DNA of 64,000 nucleotides from Mesobacillus sp. S13. GTDB lineage: Bacteria > Bacillota > Bacilli > Bacillales > Cytobacillaceae. The DNA lies in contig NZ_CP084622.1 in the NCBI RefSeq assembly GCF_020422885.1, positions 1,321,001-1,385,000 of the forward strand, in the 5' to 3' direction. Both the position numbers and the translations under genes were made by a program. The notes beneath the pieces are model-generated. The model had not been told where the DNA came from and did no database searches. It saw only the letters and a program-made list of their open reading frames with translations. Positions 54,364 through 62,356 of this stretch are shown piece by piece; the first letter of the stretch is position 1; every line of letters begins with the position of its first letter.

Positions 54364-54441
54364 AGGTAGAAGGCTGTTTTAGTTTGAGGAACCAAGTTGT
54401 ATAGAACTTGGCATTATCCGGGTTTGATATAATGGCAACAT

Positions 54442-54472
54442 AAAAAACGCTTAGGGGTACCTAAGCGTTTTT
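54442..54472. terminator. Bidirectional terminator
   Basis: Perfect stem AAAAACGCTTAGG / CCTAAGCGTTTTT with a GGTA loop between the NarI-like and MEDS genes. Confidence 0.93.
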
Positions 54473-54475
54473 GTC

Positions 54476-55048
54476 TTATATTAACCCAGGTGTTTCCAGG
54501 TATTCAGCGGAAATAGTGAACTTATCATCTTTTAAGACATAAGGATGTGTTTCCATCAGAATTTTTATAAGATGATCTGGCATTTTCGCTCCTTCGTATG
54601 CACAAATCAGTGGAAAAGACAGTGAATTTACGGCTTCGTCTACTATTCTCTCAAAGTCTTCAATTATATCAAGTGGGTCTTTCATCGTAGCCCACTCCAC
54701 ATGTGCCCAGGATCGGAAAGGGATAGCATTTTCTATATACGGTTGAACCGTTTTATTAAAGTATTCGAGGATTGCTGGAGGATGATAACTGCCACTGGAG
54801 TAATAAAAGTCGAAATTGTTTACGCTATGAACAAATTTCATTTGATCTTCCGTTAATCGCGATTTAAGCTTCTTGTGAATGGAGCGGAAAAGAGGTTCAT
54901 TTTCAATGAAAATAACATAATCTCCCGCTATCACACCATCTTCAATAAAATCAACAGCCTGTTCAATGTATTTCTCCACTTCATTATAGGAATACAGAAC
55001 ATGTACGCTCCGTTGATCTTTAAACAATTGATTCATTTCTTTTTTCAA
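54476..55048 (-). CDS. MEDS-domain sensory protein (DcmR-like)
   Basis: 190 residues beginning MKKEMNQLFKDQRSVHVLYS. The pattern AVDFIEDGVIAGDYVIFIENEPLF, a central WAHVEWA and the ending LICAYEGAKMPDHLIKILMETHPYVLKDD are typical of the MEDS (methanogen/methylotroph DcmR sensory) domain, here standing alone without an HTH or kinase. It may bind a small hydrocarbon or redox ligand and act through a partner. No clear promoter motif was found. Confidence 0.8.
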   Translation of the reverse strand: MKKEMNQLFKDQRSVHVLYSYNEVEKYIEQAVDFIEDGVIAGDYVIFIENEPLFRSIHKKLKSRLTEDQMKFVHSVNNFDFYYSSGSYHPPAILEYFNKTVQPYIENAIPFRSWAHVEWATMKDPLDIIEDFERIVDEAVNSLSFPLICAYEGAKMPDHLIKILMETHPYVLKDDKFTISAEYLETPGLI

Positions 55049-55220
55049 ATGATCACCCCTTATTTCATGATTCCCTCAAGTTTACTACACTGCCAGGAAT
55101 AATGATATCCCTGTTCAAGTAAAATCCCTGAATGGCGCTTCGAGCTTTTTTACAAGAGATATGTTTCACTTGAATGGGTTTTTGACATTTCGGTGTCGGT
55201 TGGGTTTTTACAGGAGAAAA

Positions 55221-55263
55221 TGTGATGTGTTTCACTTATTCATCCCTTTAACTCCTTTATATT
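55221..55263 (+). promoter_or_regulatory. Fnr-dependent promoter of ywiC
   Basis: TGTGA-TGTGTT-TCACT (55221-55236), 21 bp, -10 TATATT (55258-55263). ywiC is an Fnr target in B. subtilis. Confidence 0.8.
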
Positions 55264-55294
55264 TAAGGTAAGAAACATAAGGGAGTGTTCATCC

Positions 55295-56011
55295 ATGAAG
55301 TTATTTATGCCAAAACAGCATGGTGCCTGGGCGATGTTGATCATCCCTTTTTGGCTGGGAGCAGCAGCAAGTGGAATAGTCTGGCAGCATGTCCCGTTTT
55401 TTATCGGATGGCTTTTACTATATTTAGGAACATATCCGCTTCTGTTAATGTTCAAGAAAAAGAAAATTCCATTCTATCGTAAATGGGCGCTTATTTATAT
55501 AACACCAGCGCTTGCGTTCCTGATGGTTCCATTGTTCACAACGCCAAGCATCGTCAGCTTTGGTCTTGCGATGATCCCGTTTTTCGTGATTAATGCGTAC
55601 TTCTCTGCAAAAAATAAAGACCGTGCCCTCCTGAATGACTTAAGTGCTATTGTTGTCTTTTCTATTGCCGGACTGGCCAGCAGCTATCTGCCAAACGGGG
55701 AAATCAATGAAAATTCACTACTGGTCTTTGCATCCAGCATTCTATTTTTCACCGGAAGTACATTCTACGTAAAAACAATGATTCGCGAAAAGAAGAACAG
55801 CCAATTCAAATGGATTTCCTGGACATATCATCTTTTGGTTCCTGTTCTATGGCTTGCAGCCGGTGAGTTCATAGTCGCTGTGGCCGCAGTGCCAAGCTTA
55901 ATCAGAGCTGTAGTATTTTATGGAAAACCGCTTTCTGTCATGAAGGTAGGGATATACGAAATCGTCAACGCCGTCCTGTTCTTTATCATCATGCTTTTTG
56001 CGATTTTATAA
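55295..56011 (+). CDS. ywiC: YwiC-like membrane protein
   Basis: 238 residues, about seven or eight membrane segments. It starts MKLFMPKQHGAWAMLIIPFW, the hallmark of YwiC-like proteins, and has DRALLNDLSAIVVFSIAGL in the middle. Function unknown; it is regularly linked to nitrate respiration genes. GGGAG precedes the ATG. Confidence 0.92.
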   Translation: MKLFMPKQHGAWAMLIIPFWLGAAASGIVWQHVPFFIGWLLLYLGTYPLLLMFKKKKIPFYRKWALIYITPALAFLMVPLFTTPSIVSFGLAMIPFFVINAYFSAKNKDRALLNDLSAIVVFSIAGLASSYLPNGEINENSLLVFASSILFFTGSTFYVKTMIREKKNSQFKWISWTYHLLVPVLWLAAGEFIVAVAAVPSLIRAVVFYGKPLSVMKVGIYEIVNAVLFFIIMLFAIL

Positions 56012-56033
56012 AAACTCCAATGCAATATAGATA

Positions 56034-56068
56034 AAAAAAGCCGCCAGTTCACAGTCTGGCGGTTTTCT
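56034..56068. terminator. Bidirectional terminator between ywiC and fnr copy 2
   Basis: AAAAGCCGCCAG / CTGGCGGTTTT stem with an 8-nt loop. Confidence 0.92.
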
Positions 56069-56761
56069 TTATTCAATATTGCATACCTCAACCGGACAGT
56101 TCTCACAATCTATCTCTCTCTTGAGCACATTGAGGGAATGGACGGTTATGAATCCTTTATCAATGGAAATGATGTTACTTTTCCTCAGTTCGCTCAATAA
56201 TCTGTTCACGACTTCGCGTGATGTACCACAGAAGTTTGCTAGTTCCTGATTCGTCAGCGATACATCGATTTTTAAGCCATCTTCGGTTTTGACTCCGTAG
56301 CTGTTCACCATTCGGATTAGCGTTGAGTATAAAGCACCTTTCTTCCCATGAAGAACAAGATCCCTGAACCTTGTTTGCGATTTGCGATGCTGCAGGGATA
56401 GCCACTTTACGAGTTCCAGTGCGAGCCCGCTATCCTTTTCAATTTCTATCTCTAACTTTTCCTTTGGAATCACTGCCACTGTCCCGCTTTCGGAGGCACG
56501 GGCATTCAGTATATGCTGAGATGCCGAGCTGAACAAAGCCAACTCGCCAACTAATTCTCCAGCTGAACACATCCTGATAGTCAACTCGCGGCCATCTGGA
56601 ACCATTTTGCTAATCTGAAATTTACCGCTTTGGATAATGTATAACTCTTCTGCGATATTGCCTTCTTCAAAAAGGAAGCGGCCTTTGTCAATACTCTTGA
56701 TTCTGTGAACCTTTTCAAAAAGCTTATTCAAGTTTGGTGACAACGTTGTTGCAGTCAACAT
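56069..56761 (-). CDS. Fnr, oxygen-sensing Crp/Fnr-family regulator (copy 2)
   Basis: 230 residues, clearly paralogous to the protein at 45370. It has GRFLFEEGNIAEELYIIQSGKFQISK, VPDGRELTIRMCSAGELVGELALFSSA, HTH LTNQELANFCGTSREVVNRLLSEL and the C-terminal DCENCPVEVC (C-x2-C-x4-C). The recognition helix differs from copy 1 only slightly (TSREVVNRL against TSRESTNRI), so both may read the same boxes. Confidence 0.92.
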   Translation of the reverse strand: MLTATTLSPNLNKLFEKVHRIKSIDKGRFLFEEGNIAEELYIIQSGKFQISKMVPDGRELTIRMCSAGELVGELALFSSASQHILNARASESGTVAVIPKEKLEIEIEKDSGLALELVKWLSLQHRKSQTRFRDLVLHGKKGALYSTLIRMVNSYGVKTEDGLKIDVSLTNQELANFCGTSREVVNRLLSELRKSNIISIDKGFITVHSLNVLKREIDCENCPVEVCNIE

Positions 56762-56857
56762 ATGAATTCCACCTTATTAAGAGGAGTTTTTATACTCCCT
56801 TCCGTATCTGATATTAATATAATTATATTGTAAATCATACAAAGCCAGCAATAAAAT

Positions 56858-56872
56858 TGTGAATTGTTCACA
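56858..56872. promoter_or_regulatory. Fnr-like palindrome with shortened spacing
   Basis: TGTGAATTGTTCACA: perfect Fnr half-sites TGTGA and TCACA but separated by 5 instead of 6 bp. It lies upstream of fnr copy 2 and of the arginine operon. A TATAAT for fnr copy 2 lies at 56822-56827 (minus strand). Confidence 0.45.
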
Positions 56873-56890
56873 TAATTGTTAATAAATCTA

Positions 56891-56919
56891 TTGCGTTTTG
56901 ATTCTTTTGTTCTTATAAT
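56891..56919 (+). promoter_or_regulatory. Sigma-A promoter of the argCJBD-carAB operon
   Basis: TTGCGT (56891-56896), 17-bp spacer, TATAAT (56914-56919). Confidence 0.7.
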
Positions 56920-56931
56920 AAAAAGAAATTT

Positions 56932-56947
56932 ATTTATAATTATAAAT
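56932..56947. promoter_or_regulatory. AT-rich palindrome, candidate ArgR/AhrC operator
   Basis: Perfect 16-bp palindrome ATTTATAATTATAAAT just downstream of the arg promoter, where AhrC would bind. It is only loosely similar to the ARG-box consensus. Confidence 0.45.
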
Positions 56948-56989
56948 TTTTATGGTTATTTATACATAAAGTTGAAAAGGAGGTTTCAA

Positions 56990-58024
56990 GTGAAGGCAGC
57001 GATCATCGGTACTACAGGGTATGGTGGCGGAGAGTTGATCCGTATCCTTGCAAATCATCCATTTATGAAAATCCATTCAATCCACACGACAAGGGATGAA
57101 AAACCTGTTTCAGAAGAATATCCCCATTTAACCGGAATATTTGATAAGGTCCTCACCAAGATTGAAACTGACAAAATCGCCGAGGAAGCAGACATTGTCT
57201 TCTTGGCAACTCCTTCAAAAGTTTCCGGAAAGCTTGCACAATCATTTTTCAATAAGGACATTAAAGTTATTGATCTATCAGGTGACCTGAGATTGAAAGA
57301 CGCAGCAGCCTATGAAGCCTGGTATAAGCATGAATCAGTTCCTGCTTCTATTCTGAATGAAGCAGTATACGGGCTTAGCGAATGGAATAGGGAGCAAATC
57401 AGGAATGCCAACCTGCTGGCGAACCCTGGCTGCTATCCGACTGCAGCTCTCCTCGGGCTGGCTCCTGTGCTTTCAGAAAAACTGATTGATTCAAACAGTA
57501 TCATTATCGACGCAAAATCTGGTGTTTCCGGTGCTGGCAGGTCTCCGTCAATTGGAACATTATATGCGGAGTTGAATGAAAATTTCAAAATTTATAAAGT
57601 GAACGAACATCAGCATATCCCTGAAATCGAGCAGCAGCTTAGCCTATGGAATGATGCCGAGGTAACCGTTACCTTCAGCACTCACTTAATGCCGATCACG
57701 AGGGGAATTATGACCACAATATATGTCCAGTTAAAAGAAGAATCGGATACTTCTAGATTGCTGGATTTATATGAAGAAACTTATGATGGCCACCCTTTTA
57801 TAAGAGTTAGGAAGAATGGGGTGTTCCCTTCCGTAAAAGAGGTCAAGGGATCGAACTACTGTGATATTGGGTTGCATGCAGACAGCAGGACTGGGAGGCT
57901 GACGATTGTCTCAGTGATCGATAATCTCATGAAAGGTGCTGCAGGGCAGGCGGTCCAAAATGCCAATATCATGTTTGGATTTGAGGAAAGTGCAGGACTG
58001 GAAATGATTCCACTGTATCCATAA
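56990..58024 (+). CDS. argC: N-acetyl-gamma-glutamyl-phosphate reductase ArgC
   Basis: Third step of arginine synthesis, NADPH reduction of N-acetylglutamyl phosphate. 344 residues from the GTG at 56990, which has AGGAGG 7 bases upstream; reading through from further upstream would add an unrelated AT-rich leader. TTGYGGGELIRIL binds the cofactor, the catalytic cysteine is in LLANPGCYPTA, and SGVSGAGRSPS and NEHQHIPEIEQ are conserved. Confidence 0.96.
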   Translation: MKAAIIGTTGYGGGELIRILANHPFMKIHSIHTTRDEKPVSEEYPHLTGIFDKVLTKIETDKIAEEADIVFLATPSKVSGKLAQSFFNKDIKVIDLSGDLRLKDAAAYEAWYKHESVPASILNEAVYGLSEWNREQIRNANLLANPGCYPTAALLGLAPVLSEKLIDSNSIIIDAKSGVSGAGRSPSIGTLYAELNENFKIYKVNEHQHIPEIEQQLSLWNDAEVTVTFSTHLMPITRGIMTTIYVQLKEESDTSRLLDLYEETYDGHPFIRVRKNGVFPSVKEVKGSNYCDIGLHADSRTGRLTIVSVIDNLMKGAAGQAVQNANIMFGFEESAGLEMIPLYP

Positions 58025-58035
58025 AGGAGGATAAT

Positions 58036-59271
58036 ATGTACCAGGCAATGACCGATAAGAAAAAAATTAGAATCATCCATAATGGAGGCATTTTAACGCC
58101 AGTAGGGTTCCAGTGCGGTGGAGTACATGCAGGGCTGCGCTATGCCAAGCACGATTTGGGTATGATTGTAAGCGAGAAGCCGGCGAGTTGTGCCGCTGTC
58201 TACACGACGAGTCATTTCCAGGCGGCTCCATTGGTGGTTACACAGGAAAGCATAGCAAAGGAACAGGTACTCCAGGCAATCATTGTCAACAGTGCATGTG
58301 CGAATGCTTGTACCGGAGAACAAGGGTATCAGGATGCATTGAAAATGCGTTCTCTGGCAGCAGAAAAATTCGGGATTCCTGAACATCATGTCGCTGTAGC
58401 ATCAACTGGTGTCATCGGTGAATTCATGCAAATGGATAAAATTCAGAGTGGTATCGGGAAGCTGTCAGTTGGAAAAGCAACTGAGGATGCAAGGGATTTC
58501 CAAACAGCGATTCTGACAACGGATACGGTAATGAAAAGCTGCTGTTACTCTGCTGAAATTGATGGGGTAACAATTAGTATAGGGGGAGCAGCGAAAGGAT
58601 CAGGGATGATTCACCCTAATATGGCTACAATGCTTGGTTTCTTGACAACAGATGCAAAAATCTCAAGTGAACATCTTACTGCCGCGCTAAAAGAGGTAAC
58701 GAACACAACCTTCAATCAAATCACAGTTGATGGAGATACATCTACGAACGATATGGTGCTTGTGATGGCAAATGGTACTGCGGGGAATCAACCGTTGGAT
58801 CCAACCCATCAAGACTGGGCAGTTTTTGTAGAACTGTTAAAAGAAAGTTGTGCTAGTCTTGCGAAACAGATTGCAAAGGATGGTGAAGGGGCAACTAAGC
58901 TGATAGAAATCTCGGTATCTGGTGCAATGTCTGATGAAGAAGCGCGCAAGATAGGAAAACAGATTGCAGGCTCCAACCTCGTCAAGACAGCAGTTTACGG
59001 CGCAGATGCGAACTGGGGACGGATTATTGGGGCAATTGGCCAGAGTGGAGCATCCGTAAATCCCAAAAATGTTGATATTTCCCTTGGAGAAATTACTATG
59101 CTTAAAAATAGTACACCGATTGCATTTGATGAAGATCATGCGAGGGAATATCTGATGAATGAAAAGGTCGAAATATTCGTCGACCTCCATCTGGGAGAAG
59201 GGAAAGGAATGGCCTGGGGCTGCGATCTTTCCTATGATTATGTGAAAATAAATGCAAGCTATCGGACGTAA
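58036..59271 (+). CDS. argJ: Bifunctional ornithine acetyltransferase / N-acetylglutamate synthase ArgJ
   Basis: 411 residues. Transfers the acetyl group from N-acetylornithine to glutamate. The self-cleavage site is in KGSGMIHPNMATMLGFLTTD, with the nucleophile threonine at about residue 198. CANACTGEQGYQDA and GADANWGRIIGA are also typical. AAAGGAGG lies upstream. Since ArgJ recycles acetyl groups, no argE is needed in the operon. Confidence 0.96.
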   Translation: MYQAMTDKKKIRIIHNGGILTPVGFQCGGVHAGLRYAKHDLGMIVSEKPASCAAVYTTSHFQAAPLVVTQESIAKEQVLQAIIVNSACANACTGEQGYQDALKMRSLAAEKFGIPEHHVAVASTGVIGEFMQMDKIQSGIGKLSVGKATEDARDFQTAILTTDTVMKSCCYSAEIDGVTISIGGAAKGSGMIHPNMATMLGFLTTDAKISSEHLTAALKEVTNTTFNQITVDGDTSTNDMVLVMANGTAGNQPLDPTHQDWAVFVELLKESCASLAKQIAKDGEGATKLIEISVSGAMSDEEARKIGKQIAGSNLVKTAVYGADANWGRIIGAIGQSGASVNPKNVDISLGEITMLKNSTPIAFDEDHAREYLMNEKVEIFVDLHLGEGKGMAWGCDLSYDYVKINASYRT

Positions 59272-59284
59272 AGGAGCGGATTCA

Positions 59285-60058
59285 TTGGAAACGGTGGTCA
59301 TTAAATGTGGTGGAAGTGTTCTTAAGGACCTTAATGACAATTTCTTTAATAGTCTTAAAGAATTGATCGAGGACGGACTTTACCCTGTCATCGTTCACGG
59401 TGGAGGGCCAGCGATCAATTCGATGCTTGAGTTACTTGAAATCGAGACAAAATTCAAAGAGGGTCTACGTGTGACATGTGAAAAGACCATTGAAATCGTT
59501 GAAATGGTACTGTCTGGACAGACGAACCGGCAGCTTTGCAGCATGCTGTCGATGCATGATTTCCATGCTCTCGGCATCAATGGCAGTGATGGCCGATGCC
59601 TTCAAGCAGAGTTTATTGATAAGCAGGGTTTAGGATTCGTCGGAACCATTACCCATGTGAATACAAACTTGATTATGATGGCGATTAATAATGGCTATAT
59701 CCCCGTGATTACTCCAATCGGAATCACTCAGGATGGCAGCAAGCTTAATATAAATGGTGATTATGCAGCAGCCTCGATTGCGAAAGCATTAAAGGCTGAA
59801 CGCTGTGCATTTGTAACCAATGTGGACGGCATCCTGATAAAGGGAGAGCTGGTCGGCGAAATGTCGGAAAGTCAAATTGAAAGCTATATATCAGATGGGA
59901 GCATCTATGGAGGAATGGTTCCGAAGGTTATGTCTGCATTGTCAGCTACAAAGGCGGGAGTCGACACTGTCATGATTATTTCTGGCAAAAAGCAATTCTA
60001 TAAAAATAACTGCTGGCACGGAACAGCGATTGCCACAAAAGAAGAGGTGTATGAATGA
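59285..60058 (+). CDS. argB: Acetylglutamate kinase ArgB
   Basis: 257 residues from the TTG at 59285, which has AAGGAGCGG upstream; an ATG at 59252 lies inside argJ. VVIKCGGSVLKDL and VIVHGGGPAINSML bind the phosphate and substrate, and LNINGDYAAASIAKALKAE and FVTNVDGIL complete the amino-acid kinase fold. The stop overlaps the argD start (ATGA). Confidence 0.95.
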   Translation: METVVIKCGGSVLKDLNDNFFNSLKELIEDGLYPVIVHGGGPAINSMLELLEIETKFKEGLRVTCEKTIEIVEMVLSGQTNRQLCSMLSMHDFHALGINGSDGRCLQAEFIDKQGLGFVGTITHVNTNLIMMAINNGYIPVITPIGITQDGSKLNINGDYAAASIAKALKAERCAFVTNVDGILIKGELVGEMSESQIESYISDGSIYGGMVPKVMSALSATKAGVDTVMIISGKKQFYKNNCWHGTAIATKEEVYE

Positions 60059-61209
60059 GCCATTTATTCCCGACCTATCAACGATGGGAAATAGAGCCTG
60101 ACAAAGCAGAAGGGACGATTATCTATGGAAAGGACGGTCAACGATACCTTGATTTTACTTCTGGTATTGGTGTCTGCAATTTGGGTCATCGCCCTGAGGC
60201 AGTTGAACTTGCTGTCAAGAAACAGCTGGAATTGTTCTGGCATGTATCCAATCTGTTTCCGCAAAGCATCCAGGAAGCAGCAGCGAAAAAGCTCGCAGAA
60301 GAAACTGGCCTAGATTGTGTATTTTTTGCCAATAGCGGTGCTGAAGCAAACGAAGCAGCTATTAAACTGGCAAGGAAAGCTACGGGCAGGGGGAAAATCA
60401 TCACTTTCATGCAATCCTTTCACGGCAGGACCTTTGCAGGGATGGCTGCGACCGGCCAGGAAAAAATCAAGCAAGGGTTCGGAAGAATGCTTGAAACATT
60501 TATCCATCTGCCATTCAATGATCTGGAGTCACTAAAAGCTGAAATTGATAAGGATACAGCTGCGGTGATGCTTGAAATTATCCAGGGTGAAGGCGGCATC
60601 CATGTCGTTACCAACGAATTTATAAAAGAAGCAGCAAGTTTATGTGCTGAAAACGGAGTCCTGCTTATAATCGATGAAATTCAAACCGGGGTCGGCCGGA
60701 CAGGGAAGCCATTTGCCTTTCAGCATTTTGGGATTGAACCCGATATCATCACCGTTGCCAAAGGTCTTGGCAATGGGTTTCCGATAGGAGCGGCAATTGG
60801 CAAAGCTGAATTAGCAGAGTTTTTTGGCCCAGGAAGCCACGGATCGACATTTGGCGGGAATCCAATCAGCACATCGGCAGCATTGGCCGTTATGGAAGCC
60901 ATTTTTAACGCTGGATTCCTGGAAGAAGCATCTGCCAAGGGTGAACTATTATTTGACTTGCTTCACAAGAGCGTTGGTGGTTTGGATATTGTGAAAGAAA
61001 TCCGTGGACTCGGATTGATGGCCGGAATTGAACTGAATGTTGAAGCCCAGCCAATTCTTGCTGAATTGAGGAAATCTGGATTGATTGCACTGTCTGCAGG
61101 AGAAAAGGTAGTCCGTCTGCTTCCGCCGCTGAATGTAACAAGGGAAGAGGTAGAAGAGGCTGTGTCATTGATGAAATCTACTCTAAGTAACTATAAGGTA
61201 ACAGTATAA
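60055..61209 (+). CDS. argD: Acetylornithine aminotransferase ArgD
   Basis: 384 residues, class-III PLP aminotransferase. YLDFTSGIGVCNLGHRPE, FFANSGAEANEAAIKLARK, SFHGRTFAGMAATGQ, LLIIDEIQTGVGRTG and the PLP lysine in ITVAKGLGNGFPIGA are intact. Overlaps argB by four bases, hence coupled. Confidence 0.96.
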   Translation: MSHLFPTYQRWEIEPDKAEGTIIYGKDGQRYLDFTSGIGVCNLGHRPEAVELAVKKQLELFWHVSNLFPQSIQEAAAKKLAEETGLDCVFFANSGAEANEAAIKLARKATGRGKIITFMQSFHGRTFAGMAATGQEKIKQGFGRMLETFIHLPFNDLESLKAEIDKDTAAVMLEIIQGEGGIHVVTNEFIKEAASLCAENGVLLIIDEIQTGVGRTGKPFAFQHFGIEPDIITVAKGLGNGFPIGAAIGKAELAEFFGPGSHGSTFGGNPISTSAALAVMEAIFNAGFLEEASAKGELLFDLLHKSVGGLDIVKEIRGLGLMAGIELNVEAQPILAELRKSGLIALSAGEKVVRLLPPLNVTREEVEEAVSLMKSTLSNYKVTV

Positions 61210-61276
61210 ATTTTTTTAGCAGGAAATGTATAAAAATAAAATTAATTAAATAAATATACGTTTGGAGATGTGTCTG

Positions 61277-62356
61277 ATGAAAGGATATCTGCATCTGGCT
61301 GACGGCAAGACATTTCAAGGGCACTTGCATGGGTCGTTAACTGAAGAGGGAATTACTGGTGAAATCGTATTTTTTACAGGGATGACCGGTTATCAAGAAG
61401 TTCTCACTGATCCTTCCTATAAAAATCAAATCATTGTATTCACCTACCCTCTGATCGGCAATTATGGCATCAATGAGCATGACTTTGAAAGCAAAAAGCC
61501 CCATGTTGCAGCAGTAATTGTCTTTGAAGCTGCAAAAACAGCTTATCACTATGAAGCGCAGCATAGCTTCACTGAATATTTGGAGAAATGGGATATTCCC
61601 ATGCTGGAGCATATAGATACGCGGGAGCTCGTAAAATCCATCCGCCAGAACGGGACGATGCCTGCCAAATTATCAAGTGAACGCGTTTGTGAATCCACCT
61701 GTGACAGTATGAATGGTCTTAAAGTGCAGGAGGTATCATCGAAGGCACCAGAAACGATTGGTTCTGGTGACACCCACATCGTATTAATTGATTATGGCTT
61801 TAAGAAATCCATCGCTGACCATCTGGTAAAACAAAATTGCCTCGTGACAATTGTTCCGTACAATTATACCTTTGAGCAAATTGCAGCCTTGAAGCCTGAT
61901 GGTGTGCTTTTATCAAATGGACCAGGCGATCCGAAGGAATTATTCGGGCAGTTGCAAGAGATCAGGAAAGTAATCGAGCACTTTCCTGTATTGGGGATTT
62001 GTCTAGGGCATCAGCTGGCAGCGCTCGCACTTGGAGGCGATACTAAAAAAATGCTCTTTGGCCATCGAGGAGCAAACCAGCCTGTTTACGATATGAAAAG
62101 CAACCGGGTATTCATGTCCTCTCAAAATCACAGCTATGCAGTGGATCAAAATAGCATCGGGAGCACAGGATTGAAGATCCGTTTCTTCAATAAAAATGAT
62201 CAGTCAATCGAAGGCCTCTACCATGAGCAATGGCCGCTGATGACAGTCCAGTTCCATCCGGAAGCAAGTCCGGGGCCTGAAGACAGTGTATTCATATTTG
62301 GAGAATTCATCAATACAGTCAAATACAGAAAGCGGAGAGAAGTCAGTTATGCCTAA
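61277..62356 (+). CDS. carA: Carbamoyl-phosphate synthase small subunit (arginine-specific)
   Basis: 359 residues. Glutaminase subunit: N-terminal [47 protein letters not shown], then the class I amidotransferase domain with the nucleophile cysteine in [16 protein letters not shown] and histidine in [14 protein letters not shown]. Its place in the arg operon marks it as the arginine-type rather than pyrimidine-type enzyme. ATG 61277 has GGAG 9 bases upstream. Confidence 0.95.
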   Translation: MKGYLHLADGKTFQGHLHGSLTEEGITGEIVFFTGMTGYQEVLTDPSYKNQIIVFTYPLIGNYGINEHDFESKKPHVAAVIVFEAAKTAYHYEAQHSFTEYLEKWDIPMLEHIDTRELVKSIRQNGTMPAKLSSERVCESTCDSMNGLKVQEVSSKAPETIGSGDTHIVLIDYGFKKSIADHLVKQNCLVTIVPYNYTFEQIAALKPDGVLLSNGPGDPKELFGQLQEIRKVIEHFPVLGICLGHQLAALALGGDTKKMLFGHRGANQPVYDMKSNRVFMSSQNHSYAVDQNSIGSTGLKIRFFNKNDQSIEGLYHEQWPLMTVQFHPEASPGPEDSVFIFGEFINTVKYRKRREVSYA

